Source: Pisolithus tinctorius | Lineage: Eukaryota > Basidiomycota > Agaricomycetes > Boletales > Pisolithaceae | Direction of reading: 5' to 3' | Assembly: GCA_024663395.1 (NCBI GenBank) | Contig: JANFAH010000023.1 | Location: 248,001-312,000 of the forward strand | DNA: 64,000 bases | In this document: piece by piece, positions 32,457 to 42,818 of the stretch | Numbering within the stretch: the stretch's first letter is position 1 | Layout: each line of letters starts with the position of its first letter | Program-made: the position numbers and the translations under genes | The notes under the pieces: generated by a model | What the model was told of the DNA's origin: nothing | What the model saw: the letters and a program-made list of their open reading frames with translations, nothing else | Database searches by the model: none

Positions 32457-35400
32457 GTCAGTTTTGATTGCAGAATGTTTTACTTACATCTGCCTTGTTC
32501 TAGGAAAGCCAGATATCTACAATGGACAACAATCACAATACAAGGAATGACGACAACAATTACACTGAGTGTCGATCAATGCCAGGAAGGTACCTATCTA
32601 CAATGAACAACAACCACAGTACAAGGAATGACTATGATGGTGCTCAAAGAGGATTGATGGCCACACAAGGCAAGACTTGCCATTTGATGGAGACGATATG
32701 TGACAAGCATGTGTACTGGGCTCGACAGCCCAAGGTTCTGTTTTGATTCCATAGCATCTTACTTACAGCATTTCTACACTAGGGAAAATGGGTATAGACA
32801 ATGAAGACCAAAGGACATCCAAGCAATCATGATACAAAGAACAACAACGATGGTTACACTTACTGTGGATCAATGGCCAGTCGAGATTGGATGCACCACT
32901 CAATGGAAATGGGGTGTGAAGAGTGCAGATGGAGAGCCCAACAGCTCACAGGTTTGTTTTAGCTTTGAAATGTTTTACTTACAGCTATTCTACGCAGGAG
33001 AAAGCTGGTACATGCGTCAAAGAGTGACCGACATCCAGGTGATTGCAATACAAGAAACGATGAAGATGGCATTTGATGTGGGTTGATGGCCCTGAAAGGA
33101 GAGAAGGGCCATTCTGTGGAGACAAGGCACGAGGAGCACAGGTTCTGGGCTCAACAGAGCAAAGGTTTGTTATGATTTCAGTATGTTTTACTTACATCTG
33201 TTCTACTCTAGGGAAAATGACTGTACATGACAATGTGCAAGTGACATCCAAGGGGTCACAGTACAAGAAATGACTATGACAGTGCTCGAAGACAATCAGG
33301 GGCCATGCGACACAAGAATGGTCATCTGATGGGCATGGAGTATGGTGGAGACAATCACAGAGTGCTACAGCTCAAGGTTTTATTTTGATTTCATAGCATT
33401 TTACTTACAACTATCCTACTCTAGGAAGAGCAAGAGATACCTATGATGAAGTGCAGTCACAGCATGGGAATCTACACAGGACTGTGAATGGAAGACACTT
33501 GGATGTACAGCAAAACAAGTGCGACGACTATGGTTCAAGCTGCAACAGCGAGCATTGAGGATACAACATCTGCCAAGCATGGGTGTTGAGTGCTATGGCC
33601 CAAGTCTTTGTTCCAGTGATGTGACTTTTTACTTGTGGATACATTATTCTAGAATAGATGATGACTCAGAAGGAAGATCACAGCAGGTCACAGAGTGACA
33701 AGTATGAAGATCACATGGAAGTGCCACAGGACAAGCCCAAAGACTACATTTTGAACTACAATGGCAATCATCGAAGATACAACATCCAACGAGCATGGAT
33801 ATAGAGCCTAACAGCCAAAGTTTTTATTTTTGCTTTGCAGATTTTTACTTACAGATACATTGTTCTAGAGTAGACAATAACTTAGGCAGAAGAACACATC
33901 AACTTACAGTCCAACAAGTACAAAGACCCTGAAATAATGCGAGAGACACACTCAAAGCAACCTTACAGACTTCTATGCGAGATCTGCTACAAAGGGCAAC
34001 AACAACAGGGGCACAAGAGATGACATCGATGGTGCTGGATGTGGAGCAGTGGCCATACAATGTGAGAATGGCCATGCAGTGGATATGAGGTACAGCAGAG
34101 ACAAACAAAGAGCTTGATGGCTCAAGGTTTTGTGTTTGTTTCAGTATATTCTACTTACATCTTCATTATTCTAGGAAAGCCAGCTATCTATGATGAACAG
34201 TGATCATGATACAAGAAATGATGGCAATGACAAGACTTGACACAGACTGAAGGCTGCATGAGGCTGGAGCAGCCATTTGATGGAGACAGGGCATGGGGAG
34301 TGCAGGCATTGAGCCTGACAGCTCGAGGGTTCAGTTCAGTTTCGAAACACTTTACTTACATCTACTTTACACTGGGGATAATGGATGGTCGCAATGAAGT
34401 GCGACCAAGGTCCTGGCAATTGCGATTCAAGAATCTATGAAGATTTGCAAGCAAACATTGTGCAGGCATACAGCAAGGCTAGCATGAAGACTACAGTTTG
34501 ATCTACAGCAATGATCACTGAAGATACGAGATCCGACAGCATGGGCACCGAGCATGACAGCCCAAGTTTTTATTTTAGTCGCACAACTGTTTACTCACAG
34601 ATAGGTTATTCTAGGGAAGACAACAACTTCGAAGACAGTACATGTCAACTTACAGTGATACAAGTATGATGACTACAATATGCCTCTGGAAACGAATTCG
34701 AAGCAACTTGGCAGACTTGCACACAAGACTTAGCATGAATAGCAATGTGAGGGTGAGAGTTGAAGTCATGACAGGATACACAACATGCAAGGAGTATCAA
34801 GACCACACTGAGTGGGCTCTACAGCCCAAGTTTTAGTTATTGTCTTAGACCATTTTACTTACAGCTACTGCATTTTAGGGATCATGAATTTTTACAGAGC
34901 ATCAACAAACCTTTGAGTGTCAATGCACCTACAGTACGAAGGTCCCAATCGGGACGACCTGTGACTGCCTCCCTTCAAGATGAAGATGCCTACATTACTG
35001 TCGACCAAAGTGAGTTAGTAGGTTGACACATTGTTGAACAGTTAGTAAAGGGAGACTCCATCCCTGTGTTGGATATCATGCAGAGACACTGTGACATCTT
35101 GTTTGGATTGGGAGGTACATGGAATAAGTTGGGCACTACATGTATCATACACATAGCCTCACTGTGGCGAGGCACGAGAGACCCCTCTGTCTACTACAAG
35201 GCCAACATCAAGGGCATCCAAGCCATCATCAACACAGCTATTGCAGCTGGCATCTGTAGGCTCATCTACATGAGTTCCACAAGTATCATATTTAATGGCA
35301 CCGATGCCATGAATATTGACAGACAAACATCCTATTCCCACAAGCCATTCGACGTGTATAATCTACTGCCTTACCACTCTACCACATCGAGCAAACCTAG

Positions 35401-36294
35401 ACTAGACCCTGAGGGCACAACAGCAAAGCTCAACGAATCTCTACACCATGCTCTCCCTCCCATATGTGCCACAACCAAATATCACTGCTCGATGTGGACA
35501 CTCAGTCCCTATGTCACACCCACACCCAATGCTGAATCCATCCTATCCATGTTCAACACCCCATTCAACCCACATGAACCTACAGGCCTTGTTGTCTGTC
35601 CTCAAAGAGATGGACAAGTGTTCTTCATCACAAATGGAGAAGTGTTCAGTATCTTAGACTTTACAGGGGTATACAATGAGTACAAGTGAAAACCATCGCA
35701 CTTAAAGGTACAGGGTACATACGAATGGCTATGTGATGAGACAAGGGTATGGCTCATCATCAAACAATGGTCATTTGAAGCAACAATGAGCTTTCAATGG
35801 AGGAGATGCATAGAGGATTCATATGCTGAGCTCAATGCCTCAATCTTTCTCTTTTGTTTTGTGTCATATTGCTTACAGCTACATTACTATAGGAAAGTTC
35901 AGTGTCTACAAAGAGGTAGGAGCGACATCCAAGTGGCTGTGGTGTGGAAGTGCAAAGCAACACACAAGAACGAACACCAGACTATCAAATTGAAGCTACC
36001 CAAGACAATTTGATGGTTCTACTACAAGTGGGGAGATTTGGTATGGTACTCAAGAGGACAAGTGCTGGCATTGCAGTGCAGTGTTGAAGGAAGCGAGATG
36101 TTCAAAGACAAAGACTGGGAGCCTGTGTGGTGGATGTTAGCAACAAAGACAAGGCTTAGCACATGCCAACAGCCATGCGAGATAGGAAGAGCTGTTTGTT
36201 GGAGACAAAGAATGACAGATGCAGATGCTGAGCTTGACAGCTTGGGTTTTTGTTTTGATCTTAGAACATTCTATTTACATCCTCATTATTCTAG
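32457..36294 (+). repeat. Tandem exon/mini-intron-like array of A2
   Basis: Modules of 46-49 nt with GT...AG ends lie at 32457-32503, 32735-32782, 32952-32997, 33165-33211, 33377-33424, 33604-33652, 33820-33868, 34127-34174, 34329-34374 (AG lost), 34566-34614, 34830-34878, about 35844-35892 (GT lost) and 36246-36294. Each has a T-rich start, TTTTACTTACA or a variant, and TTCTAG or CTAG. Each is preceded by a GAGCT/GGGCT hairpin. The spacers are 165-260 nt. The spacer after module 1 is 231 nt, fully open and phase 0 at both ends, ending HVYWARQPK. Other spacers encode related blocks such as STRNDYDSARRQSGAMRHKN and DEDGI...CGLMALKGEKGHSVET. Splicing is inferred, not shown. Confidence 0.7.
34950..35689 (+). 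pseudogene. Captured ERG26-like sterol dehydrogenase fragment
   Basis: Resembles the 3-beta-HSD/Erg26 family of NAD-dependent sterol-4-alpha-carboxylate 3-dehydrogenases (SDR, ergosterol synthesis). Matching blocks, in order, are HIVEQLVKGDSIPVLDIMQR, TTCIIHIAS, YYKANIKGIQAIINTAIAAG, RLIYMSSTSIIFNGTDAMNI and, at the end, GQVFFITNGEVFSILDFTGV. The Rossmann glycine motif is degraded (VDQSELVG), the YxxxK region is disrupted, and a TGA replaces the R of a GRHIVEQL-type motif. No introns interrupt the blocks, consistent with capture of a spliced transcript. It lies between array units 11 and 12. The host ERG26 is not in the window. Identification is from recalled family motifs. Confidence 0.7.
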
Positions 36295-36670
36295 GGAAGA
36301 TGGACATCTGCAGTGAATTGTGATCATGGTACAAGAGACTATGATGAACTGCAAGCAAAGGACATGTGGAGGTACAGTAGAAGAGTTCAGAGACCTACAA
36401 AGTCCAAATGGGGTGTCAGGTGATGGGAATGCAGTAGTACCAACTCTCAGTATGAAGAGCTGTCCACCAAGTAACATGGATTCACATACCGAGCCCAAGC
36501 ACTCCTTTTTGTCTTTTGTTTTAATGGCACTGTACTTACAAACCTACAGGTCTAAGACACATGAAGGAATCGACATGTGGCTACTGACATCTGGAAGAGA
36601 AGAAGACAAAGCAAGTTTGAGTAGGTGAGATGGCGAGCAATATGCGAAGGTTGAGGAGGGGCACAGACCC

Positions 36671-37135
36671 TTCAGTCACCTGTAGGCCTGAAAGTGGGTC
36701 ATCTGACATGTACATTTTGTCCTAAAAGTGGGACTAACCAATGTCAGCCAATGGTGCCCAAAGGTGGGTAGGCTGGTGCCTGGAAGTGGGTTTGGCCAAC
36801 CTGTTTGGAGGGTGGACCCAGTGCCTGGAAGTGGGGTCGGCTGACCTGGCTGGAGGGTGGACCCACCTCCTGGAAGTGGGTTCAGCTGACCTGGCTGGAG
36901 GGTGGACCCACCTCCTGGAAGTGGGTTTGGCTGACCTGTTTGGAGGGTGCACCCACTGCCTGGAAGTGGGGTCAGCCAACCTGTTTGGAGCATGCACCCA
37001 CCTTTTGGAAGTGGGGGAGGCTGACCTGTTTGGAGGGTAGACCCACTGCCTGGAAGTGGGGTCAGCCAACCTGTTTGGAGGATGCACCCACCTCCTGCAA
37101 GTGGAGTTGGCTGACCTCACTGGGAGATGCACACA
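36671..37135 (+). repeat. Left arm of an inverted repeat with 45-bp minisatellite
   Basis: Starts TTCAGTCACCTGTAGGCCTG and contains about seven 45-bp units (GGTGGACCCACCTCCTGGAA then GTGGGTTCAGCTGACCTGGC...). The unit is three-fold divisible and lacks stops, so frames are open on both strands; one frame reads as a 15-aa repeat GGWTHLLEVGSADLA. It is the reverse complement of 39427-39915. Confidence 0.8.
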
Positions 37136-38118
37136 CCCACACCAATAAGAGGTTCAATTTTGTTACCTTCAGCTTTCTGTCAAAACCTGTATGAGGGCAT
37201 TGCAAGATAGCATGGCAATGTACAGAGTAAGCCCCCTCCACATTACTTGCTTTTTGGCCTTTCAGCAGGTCTCCCTTCACCACTAGGCACCTTTTGGTTG
37301 TGACCCCCAGTAGCCAGTACCACATCAGCATTCATCACTAAGTGTTGTGGAACCCCCCCCCCCCCTTTGTCCCTAGGAGCAACCAATCTTGACAGTCTCT
37401 TTCCATGTCTCCATTCTTCATGTTTGATCCTAATCTAACATTCTGCACTTGGTTGTCTATCTGCTTGTTTTCTTTTAAAGTCTCTTATCAGGTTAGAACT
37501 GATCCTCTCACCCAAGGGGGGTATAAAGCTCTAGGGATCTGCTGATGCTCACTGACAAGTACCAATGCAGTACCAAGGGTGGGACATTACAGCTGAGATA
37601 TTATGAAGTTGATCAAATGGTACTGAACACAAAGTGGACCTGCTCTGTAGTTGACATGTTATGTAGCAGTGTCCTTGTACAAGTCCTGACAGAAGGCTGA
37701 TAAAGAAGACCTATTGAGGTATTACAGTTGATATTCAAACTGAGGTATCTACCACATGAGTTACCAACATTTGTATGTACTACCAACAAGCAATGCAGGC
37801 TACAATGTAGGTATGCACAGCCAACACAAAGATCCCAAGTGCCAGTAATCCAAAGACTGACAGGTATGGTCCAGTATGGTAAAGGTTAGACCCAATGGAT
37901 TGGACATGAGCTTAGACCAATGGATTGATTACCTTGGTCTTGGGTCCCAAGTCTTTGGCCTATGCCATACCCATTTGCCTACTACTTACACACAACCTCA
38001 CCCCCATCCCATGTGGTATGGATCCCTTAGATTTCACACTTATCTGACCCTCAGGTTTACCCTTTGACTCAATCACCAGGGTGGTGGGATTTCTACTTTG
38101 CCCAGTGCATGTCCTTTG

Positions 38119-38139
38119 CTAGGGTTAGGGTTAGGGTTA
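38119..38139 (+). repeat. Short interstitial telomere-type repeat
   Basis: CTAGGGTTAGGGTTAGGGTTAC, three TTAGGG units, the usual basidiomycete telomere repeat. Confidence 0.7.
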
Positions 38140-38214
38140 CACAACTTCAAAAAATCAAGCAGCATGGGGGCAATTCATGTTACACAGCCTAGCAATTACA
38201 AGGATTGACCAACC

Positions 38215-38310
38215 AAATACACAGCCCAGAAAATACAGGATTGAGCAAATACACAGCCAAGAAAATACAGGATTGAGCAAATACACAGCCAAGAAAAATA
38301 CAGGACTAAG
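38215..38310 (+). repeat. Short tandem repeat, ~33 bp
   Basis: Three copies of AAATACACAGCCMAGAAAAT followed by ACAGGATTGAGC, degenerate in the last copy. Confidence 0.65.
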
Positions 38311-38447
38311 TTACAGAGCAAATGTTCCAAGTGGAACTGAGACCTCAGGCATCCTGGAGGGGCCCCTCCCCAGAAAGACACTGAGATCTCTAGAGAAAAT
38401 AAGGTATTTAAAAGACTAGTACAAAGATAATACAGATGTCAGTCAGA

Positions 38448-38640
38448 AGCTGGCCTGCACTGGCAGGCACAGACTATAAATCCCCCAGAACCCACAAAGC
38501 TGGCCTGCATTAGCAGGCACAGACTAAGCCCCCAGGTCCCACAATGAAAAAGTCTTAAGCTGGTCTGCACTAGCAGGTACAGACTATGTAACCCCCCAGA
38601 ACCCCAGCTGGCCTGCAAAAGCAGGCACAGACTAAACCCC
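38448..38640 (+). repeat. Four tandem hairpin repeats
   Basis: Four units (about 50-70 bp apart) of the form AGCTGGCCTGCANNNGCAGGCACAGACTA, each with the stem GCCTGC/GCAGGC (or a one-base change) followed by CCCCCAG. The loop is 4 nt. Confidence 0.65.
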
Positions 38641-39017
38641 CAGATCCCACAGGAAGATAGTATCAATAACCTACACACCCATAGTGTGCTGGCCAGGCAC
38701 ACAGTGGGCTGCAGGACAACAACAGGATACTACAAGACATACCTTAAACCCATGCAGCTGCAGTCTACATAGGTGAAGTCTGGCATCAAGGGAGTGGTAA
38801 GAGGAACATGGGAGAGAGAAAGATGAAGAGTGGTGTGTTGAAGTGTGTCTTTTATAAAATTTTCTGTTTGCTGCTGTTTGGTCATCAGCCACTGGTCGCA
38901 GCATGTGCAGTGAAGCATGTCACATGACATCACATGACATGCTGATGGCACACTGCACAGCACAACATTACTTTTATGTAATCACAAAAGTGGACCAGTA
39001 GTTAATTGGTAATGAAA

Positions 39018-39410
39018 ACACAGCTACAATGATGTCATGTCAAATTTGTAATGAAACCCTGCCACAACTAATTACATAAGCATACTGATAATAATACCAT
39101 CAGGGGCCACTTGTGAAGCTGAATACAGCTGTGCATATGTCAACACAGCCACATCAATGAGAAATTCAAACTCCGCTTTGAGGGTGGGATAGTGATGGTA
39201 AGGGGTACACAGCCACAATGATGTCATGACAAAATCAGATTGAAACTCTGCTACATCTAATTAGGTAAGCATATTGATATTAATACCATCAGGGGCCATT
39301 TGTTGGGCTGAATACAGCTGTGTACATAATAAACACAGTCACATCAATGAGAAATTCAAACTCCGCTTTGATGGTGGGAAAGTGATGGCATAGGGTACAC
39401 AGCCACAATG
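39018..39410 (+). repeat. ~190-bp direct tandem duplication
   Basis: ACACAGCYACAATGATGTCATG starts at 39018, 39207 and 39397. The first two copies are complete, share CATCAGGGGCCA and GAAATTCAAACTCCGCTTTG, and differ by scattered substitutions. Confidence 0.75.
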
Positions 39411-39426
39411 ATGTCATGACAAAATC

Positions 39427-39915
39427 ATGTCAGACCCCACTTCCAGGAGGTGGGTCCATCCTCCAATCATGTCGGCCAACCCCACTTCCAGGAGGTGGGT
39501 CCACCCTCCAGCCAGGTCAGCCAACCCCACTTTCAGGCAGTGGGTCCACCCTCCAGCCAGGTTGGCCAACCCCACTTCCAGGAGGTGGGTCTGCCCTCCA
39601 GCCAGGTCAGCCAACCCCACTTTCAGGCAGTGGGTCTGCCCTCCAGCCAGGTCAGCTGACCCCACTTTCAGGCAGTGGGTCTGCCCTCCAGCCAGGTTGG
39701 CCAACCCCACTTTCAGGCAGTGGGTCCACCCTCCAGCCAGGTTGGCCAACCCCACTTTCAGGCAGTGGGTCCCCCCTCCAGCCAGGTCAGCTGACCCCAC
39801 CTTCACAGTCCAGCCTACCCACCCCTAGGGACCACTGGCTGATGTTGGTTAGTCCCAGTTTCAGGACAAAATGTACATGTCGGATGACCCACTTTTAGGC
39901 TTACAAGTGACTGAA
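39427..39915 (-). repeat. Right arm of inverted repeat with 45-bp minisatellite
   Basis: About eight 45-bp units plus the unique flank ending GTGACTGAA at 39915, the reverse complement of 36671-37135. The outer ends align as TTCAGTCACYTGTARGCCTR. No clear target duplication was found outside. Confidence 0.8.
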
Positions 39916-39989
39916 TCATGTGAGGGGCAAGGCTGGCCAGAACAACAAAGTCGCACACAGTGCATTTGGGGTGATGTGGATTCAGGCAC

Positions 39990-40524
39990 CAAGCCTGAGC
40001 GCTCATTTTTGTCTTTTGTTTGTATGATGTTCTACTCACAAATCTACAGGTCTAAGGTACTCGACCAAGTTGAAGTGCAGTCGCTGATATCCAAAGGAAA
40101 AGAAGATGCCAAGTACCCTAGCACAAAGGAAAAGGCAATCAACAGGGATGGATGGCTCAAGGCCATTCATCAGTACTTAGTATCAGGACTTCGTCCACCT
40201 GACTGCAAGGTGGGAGGACAAAGCTCAAGATCAAATGAAGTTAGTGCCTGTAACTGTTGGAGTCGAAGACCTATCTTTGAAGCAGGCCCAAAGATCTACA
40301 GATCAAAGGTGACATGTTCTGCTATTATTCGAACTTATACTACATTGAAATATTTTGTTTCTAGCAGCAAAGAAGTAGTGAACAAAGACAGGCAACTCAA
40401 GGTTGCTCAGCAATACTTAGCACAAGGGCTTCAGCCACCAGATGGAGTACCAGACAAAGTACAAGAAGTCAAGCATGCACGTGTGCAGAGAGTTGATGGT
40501 ATGAGAATGAGAAGGATGGTATAG
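39990..40524 (+). pseudogene. Terminal exon-like ORF of the A2 array gene
   Basis: An open frame (with 39871-39989) after the last module-like stretch (CTACAG at about 40047). It encodes two copies of a ~24-residue block, INRDGWLKAIHQYLVSGLRP and VNKDRQLKVAQQYLAQGLQP, each followed by PD. They are separated by a possible 60-nt intron (GTGACATG...TTTCTAG, about 40309-40366). It ends in a basic tail (VDGMRMRRMV) at TAG 40522-40524. No family is recognised. It may be the 3' end of the gag/array transcript; that link is inferred from position. Confidence 0.4.
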
Positions 40525-41341
40525 AGAGGGTCCCGGTGAGCATATCAGTGTATAGTTTTCCTTACATGAGTTTTGCTTCATGCAAAGTCATTCAACCAGG
40601 TTGCACTAGTCTTTGGGTGATTCTACTCACCCCGACATGTAGTTTCAGTTTTCTTTCATCATTTTTTATATGTGCTGGATCATCTTAAGGATGAGCAGGA
40701 GTCAAGAACACATATGTGTTCAAGGATAGTAAATACATGACTGAGCGAGAGTTGTTTTTTTTAGGTACATATATGATTTCGAACTGCCTCATAAAGGGCA
40801 AGTGTCCACTGTACCAGCCACAGTGCTGTGTCAAACTGTGTTACCATTTCATGCAAAGACTGTGCCTCGAAGAGCAGTCATCAACTCACTCTGCACTTGA
40901 TTTATCACTCACTTGTTCGTTTTCCTGGAGTTTATCTCCATTGTCATTTGGTGTGAGGTTTGGGTTTTGAGAGGAGTGTTCAAGAGGCAGGGAGTGTGTT
41001 TGAGAGGCCAAGTGGCATTTGTGGGCAGAGAGAGTTGTGTTTGAGGGCGAAAGGTTTTGAGGATGAAGAGGGTTGTTCTGCAAGATCAGGAGCACATTTT
41101 GGGAAGGAAGGGGTCATGTTCGAGTGGTGCGAGGCATTTGAGGGCAAGGAGTCATGCTCAAAGGGCGTGAGGGTAGGGAGCGAAGGGTATGAGGGTAGGG
41201 AGCGAAGGGTATGAGGTGAAGTCAAGGGCAAGAGGGTGAGAGGTGCAGCGGTAGTGTTGAGGGAAGTAGATGTGAGGATGAGGATGTTTGTGTGAGGAGG
41301 AGAGTGACCAAGGACGGTCAGATTCTAAACCACCCCTTGGA
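40525..41341 (+). other. A2 3' region, purine-rich, no gene
   Basis: Untranslated-looking sequence. From about 40970 to 41290 it is G/A-rich with degenerate GAGGGYA repeats and a 21-bp direct duplication (GAGGGTAGGGAGCGAAGGGTAT) near 41170-41210. At 41305-41320 is TGACCAAGGACGGTCA, a TGACC/GGTCA hairpin shared with F at 59973-59988 at the same distance from the 3' LTR. Confidence 0.6.
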
Positions 41342-41803
41342 TGTAGGGAATGAGTTCAGGTCCCCTAGGAGAAATTGTCTTGGTCAGGAGTTTAGGGGTC
41401 AGGGGACTTGTTTTGTTTTCTTGCTTTTGTTCTTGTGTTTGTACCACTGGACTTAGTGGCAAGCAGCTGCATTGCTGACTAAGCACCCATGCTGTGTTCA
41501 TGCGAGTTCAGTTTATTATAGAAGCAGTACATGTCACAGGCCCTCAGTAGTAGGGTGATTTCATCTCACAATTCAGTGAGTTTTTGAGGTTAGAATTGTT
41601 ACTTTGGGGAGTACCCAAAGGGCCAGGAGGACTGGCGAGAGTTATTAGACAGACAGAGCTAAGTCTGCATTTCTAGTTCGCATTTTTACATTTTACTACT
41701 TCTTCTTTTCTCAAAACAGGACCTCCCTTTTGGGTCAAGCAATAAACTCACCCATTACTGACTAATTACCATTTCTAGGTTCCTTCTATTACCAATTCCT
41801 ACA
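41342..41803 (+). repeat. 3' LTR of A2
   Basis: 462 bp, TGTAGGGAATGAG...AATTCCTACA, the pair of 29797-30258. Confidence 0.9.
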
Positions 41804-41949
41804 GTGGAAGGCTTTGAGAGCCCAAATAACTGCCAGTATCTCCAGGTTGTAAACCTGGTAGCACTGTTTGGCCCCTATGAGGGACTGGGATAGGTAGGAA
41901 CAGGGGTGCCATTCATTATTGGCCCCTTTTTGGGCAAGTACTGCCCTGG
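41804..41949 (-). pseudogene. Element I RNase H, upstream part
   Basis: Minus frame reads AVLAQKGANNEWHPCSYLSQ, then SLIGAKQCYQVYNLEILAVI and WALKAF. It directly precedes the RNase H remainder found on the other side of A2 at 29796. Its right side is cut by C6. Confidence 0.7.
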
Positions 41950-42818
41950 TGTGAGTCAAAGTGAGGAAAGGTGGTGAAATCCAACCAAATCCAACACAAA
42001 AGACATAGAAGTGAGTGGTGGTTTGCCTCTGTGGAACCTGGAGTGCAGAAGAATCTAATATGGGGGGGAGTTCAATGGCAGGTGCTCCTGGTGCAAGTCA
42101 TCAACAACTTATACAGGAGTAGACAAGCAAGCAATGACTGGACAGGGGATGCTGAACAGAGTGAAGGTGTTCAGCTGAAAGGACCTCTGGAATGATGGAC
42201 CTCAATAAAACATGCTCCTGGCACAAGTCGATGTCAAGTTACACAGGAGCAGATGGATGACTAAGCAGGTGTACTGACAAAGCACAGATGATACTTCAGA
42301 TAATGAATGAAGGTAGATAGACCCTTGATGGAGCCTCAACTACCTAGGATGATGCATGGGGATGGTTAGACTCTTCCAAATGAGCCTCAACTGTCAACAA
42401 GATATGCACTGAACTGACTGCTGAGTGACTTCTGGATTGCTTGGGGGATGTAGCTAAGTACATGGGGGTTTATATACTGTGGGGGGAGCACAGCCTGTGA
42501 CAAACAAGGCACAAATGCTTGGTAAGTAATGAGTAAGGACTGAGTAATCATGATGAGTAAGCAAGAAATGAAAAGTAAGCAAGCAAAGAAGATTGGTAAG
42601 TATTGGCAATGAACAAGTCAAGGACAGTCAAAATATCACAGAATGAGTCAAATGGAGTCAGAAACTGAGTAAGTGCACTGATATCACATTAGGGGGTGGC
42701 AATGCAAGTCAGATCTCAGTGGAGACATCTCTAGATCCAAAGATGGCATGACAGATGGATGGTGTTTCCAGATAGGGAAGTATTAATTCCAGAATTGAAG
42801 GGCATGAGTCAGGTGTCA
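41950..42818 (-). mobile_element. C6, truncated C-family LTR
   Basis: Minus copy starting TGTGAGTCAAAG at 41950. It includes the R/U5 repeats and TATA region (TATATACTG near 42472) but breaks off at GTGTCAA 42818 before the U3 ORF. Very CpG-poor. Confidence 0.75.

Larger units (their letters stand above)
37136..39426. other. Interior of the inverted-repeat insert, no gene seen
   Basis: About 2.3 kb between the two minisatellite arms. No coding gene was recognised. It has a C9-10 run near 37352, three TTAGGG repeats at 38120-38139, four hairpin repeats at 38448-38640 and a ~190-bp duplication at 39018-39396. The inner part may be a non-autonomous DNA element, but no transposase is visible. 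Confidence 0.5.
29797..41803 (+). mobile_element. Element A2, 12-kb pol-less LTR retrotransposon
   Basis: Complete element with 462-bp LTRs at 29797-30258 and 41342-41803. It holds a primer-binding site, a gag-like gene (30439-32456), an array of exon/mini-intron-like units to about 36.3 kb, a captured ERG26-like fragment, an inverted-repeat minisatellite insert (36671-39915), a terminal exon-like ORF (to 40524) and a purine-rich 3' region. No RT, RNase H or integrase motif was found. It is inserted in the RNase H of I. The flanks ggcag and gtgga do not form a duplication. Gag similarity, the primer-binding site and a 3' hairpin tie it to F-type elements. Confidence 0.85.

Noticed and set aside
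36676..37194. Long repetitive ORFs in all frames of the 45-bp array (and at 39414-39898).
   Set aside because: They follow from a stop-free repeat unit divisible by three; no start context or unique domain supports coding.
38448..38640. CRISPR-like array of regularly spaced palindromic repeats.
   Set aside because: Repeats are degenerate, spacers are related to each other and the context is eukaryotic.
40960..41214. ORF in the purine-rich region before the A2 3' LTR.
   Set aside because: Composition is G/A repeats with short internal duplications; similar frames exist on both strands and it lies where a polypurine-rich 3' end is expected.
29792..41808. Target-site duplication for A2.
   Set aside because: Flanking pentamers ggcag and gtgga do not match; either decayed or lost by recombination, so none is claimed.
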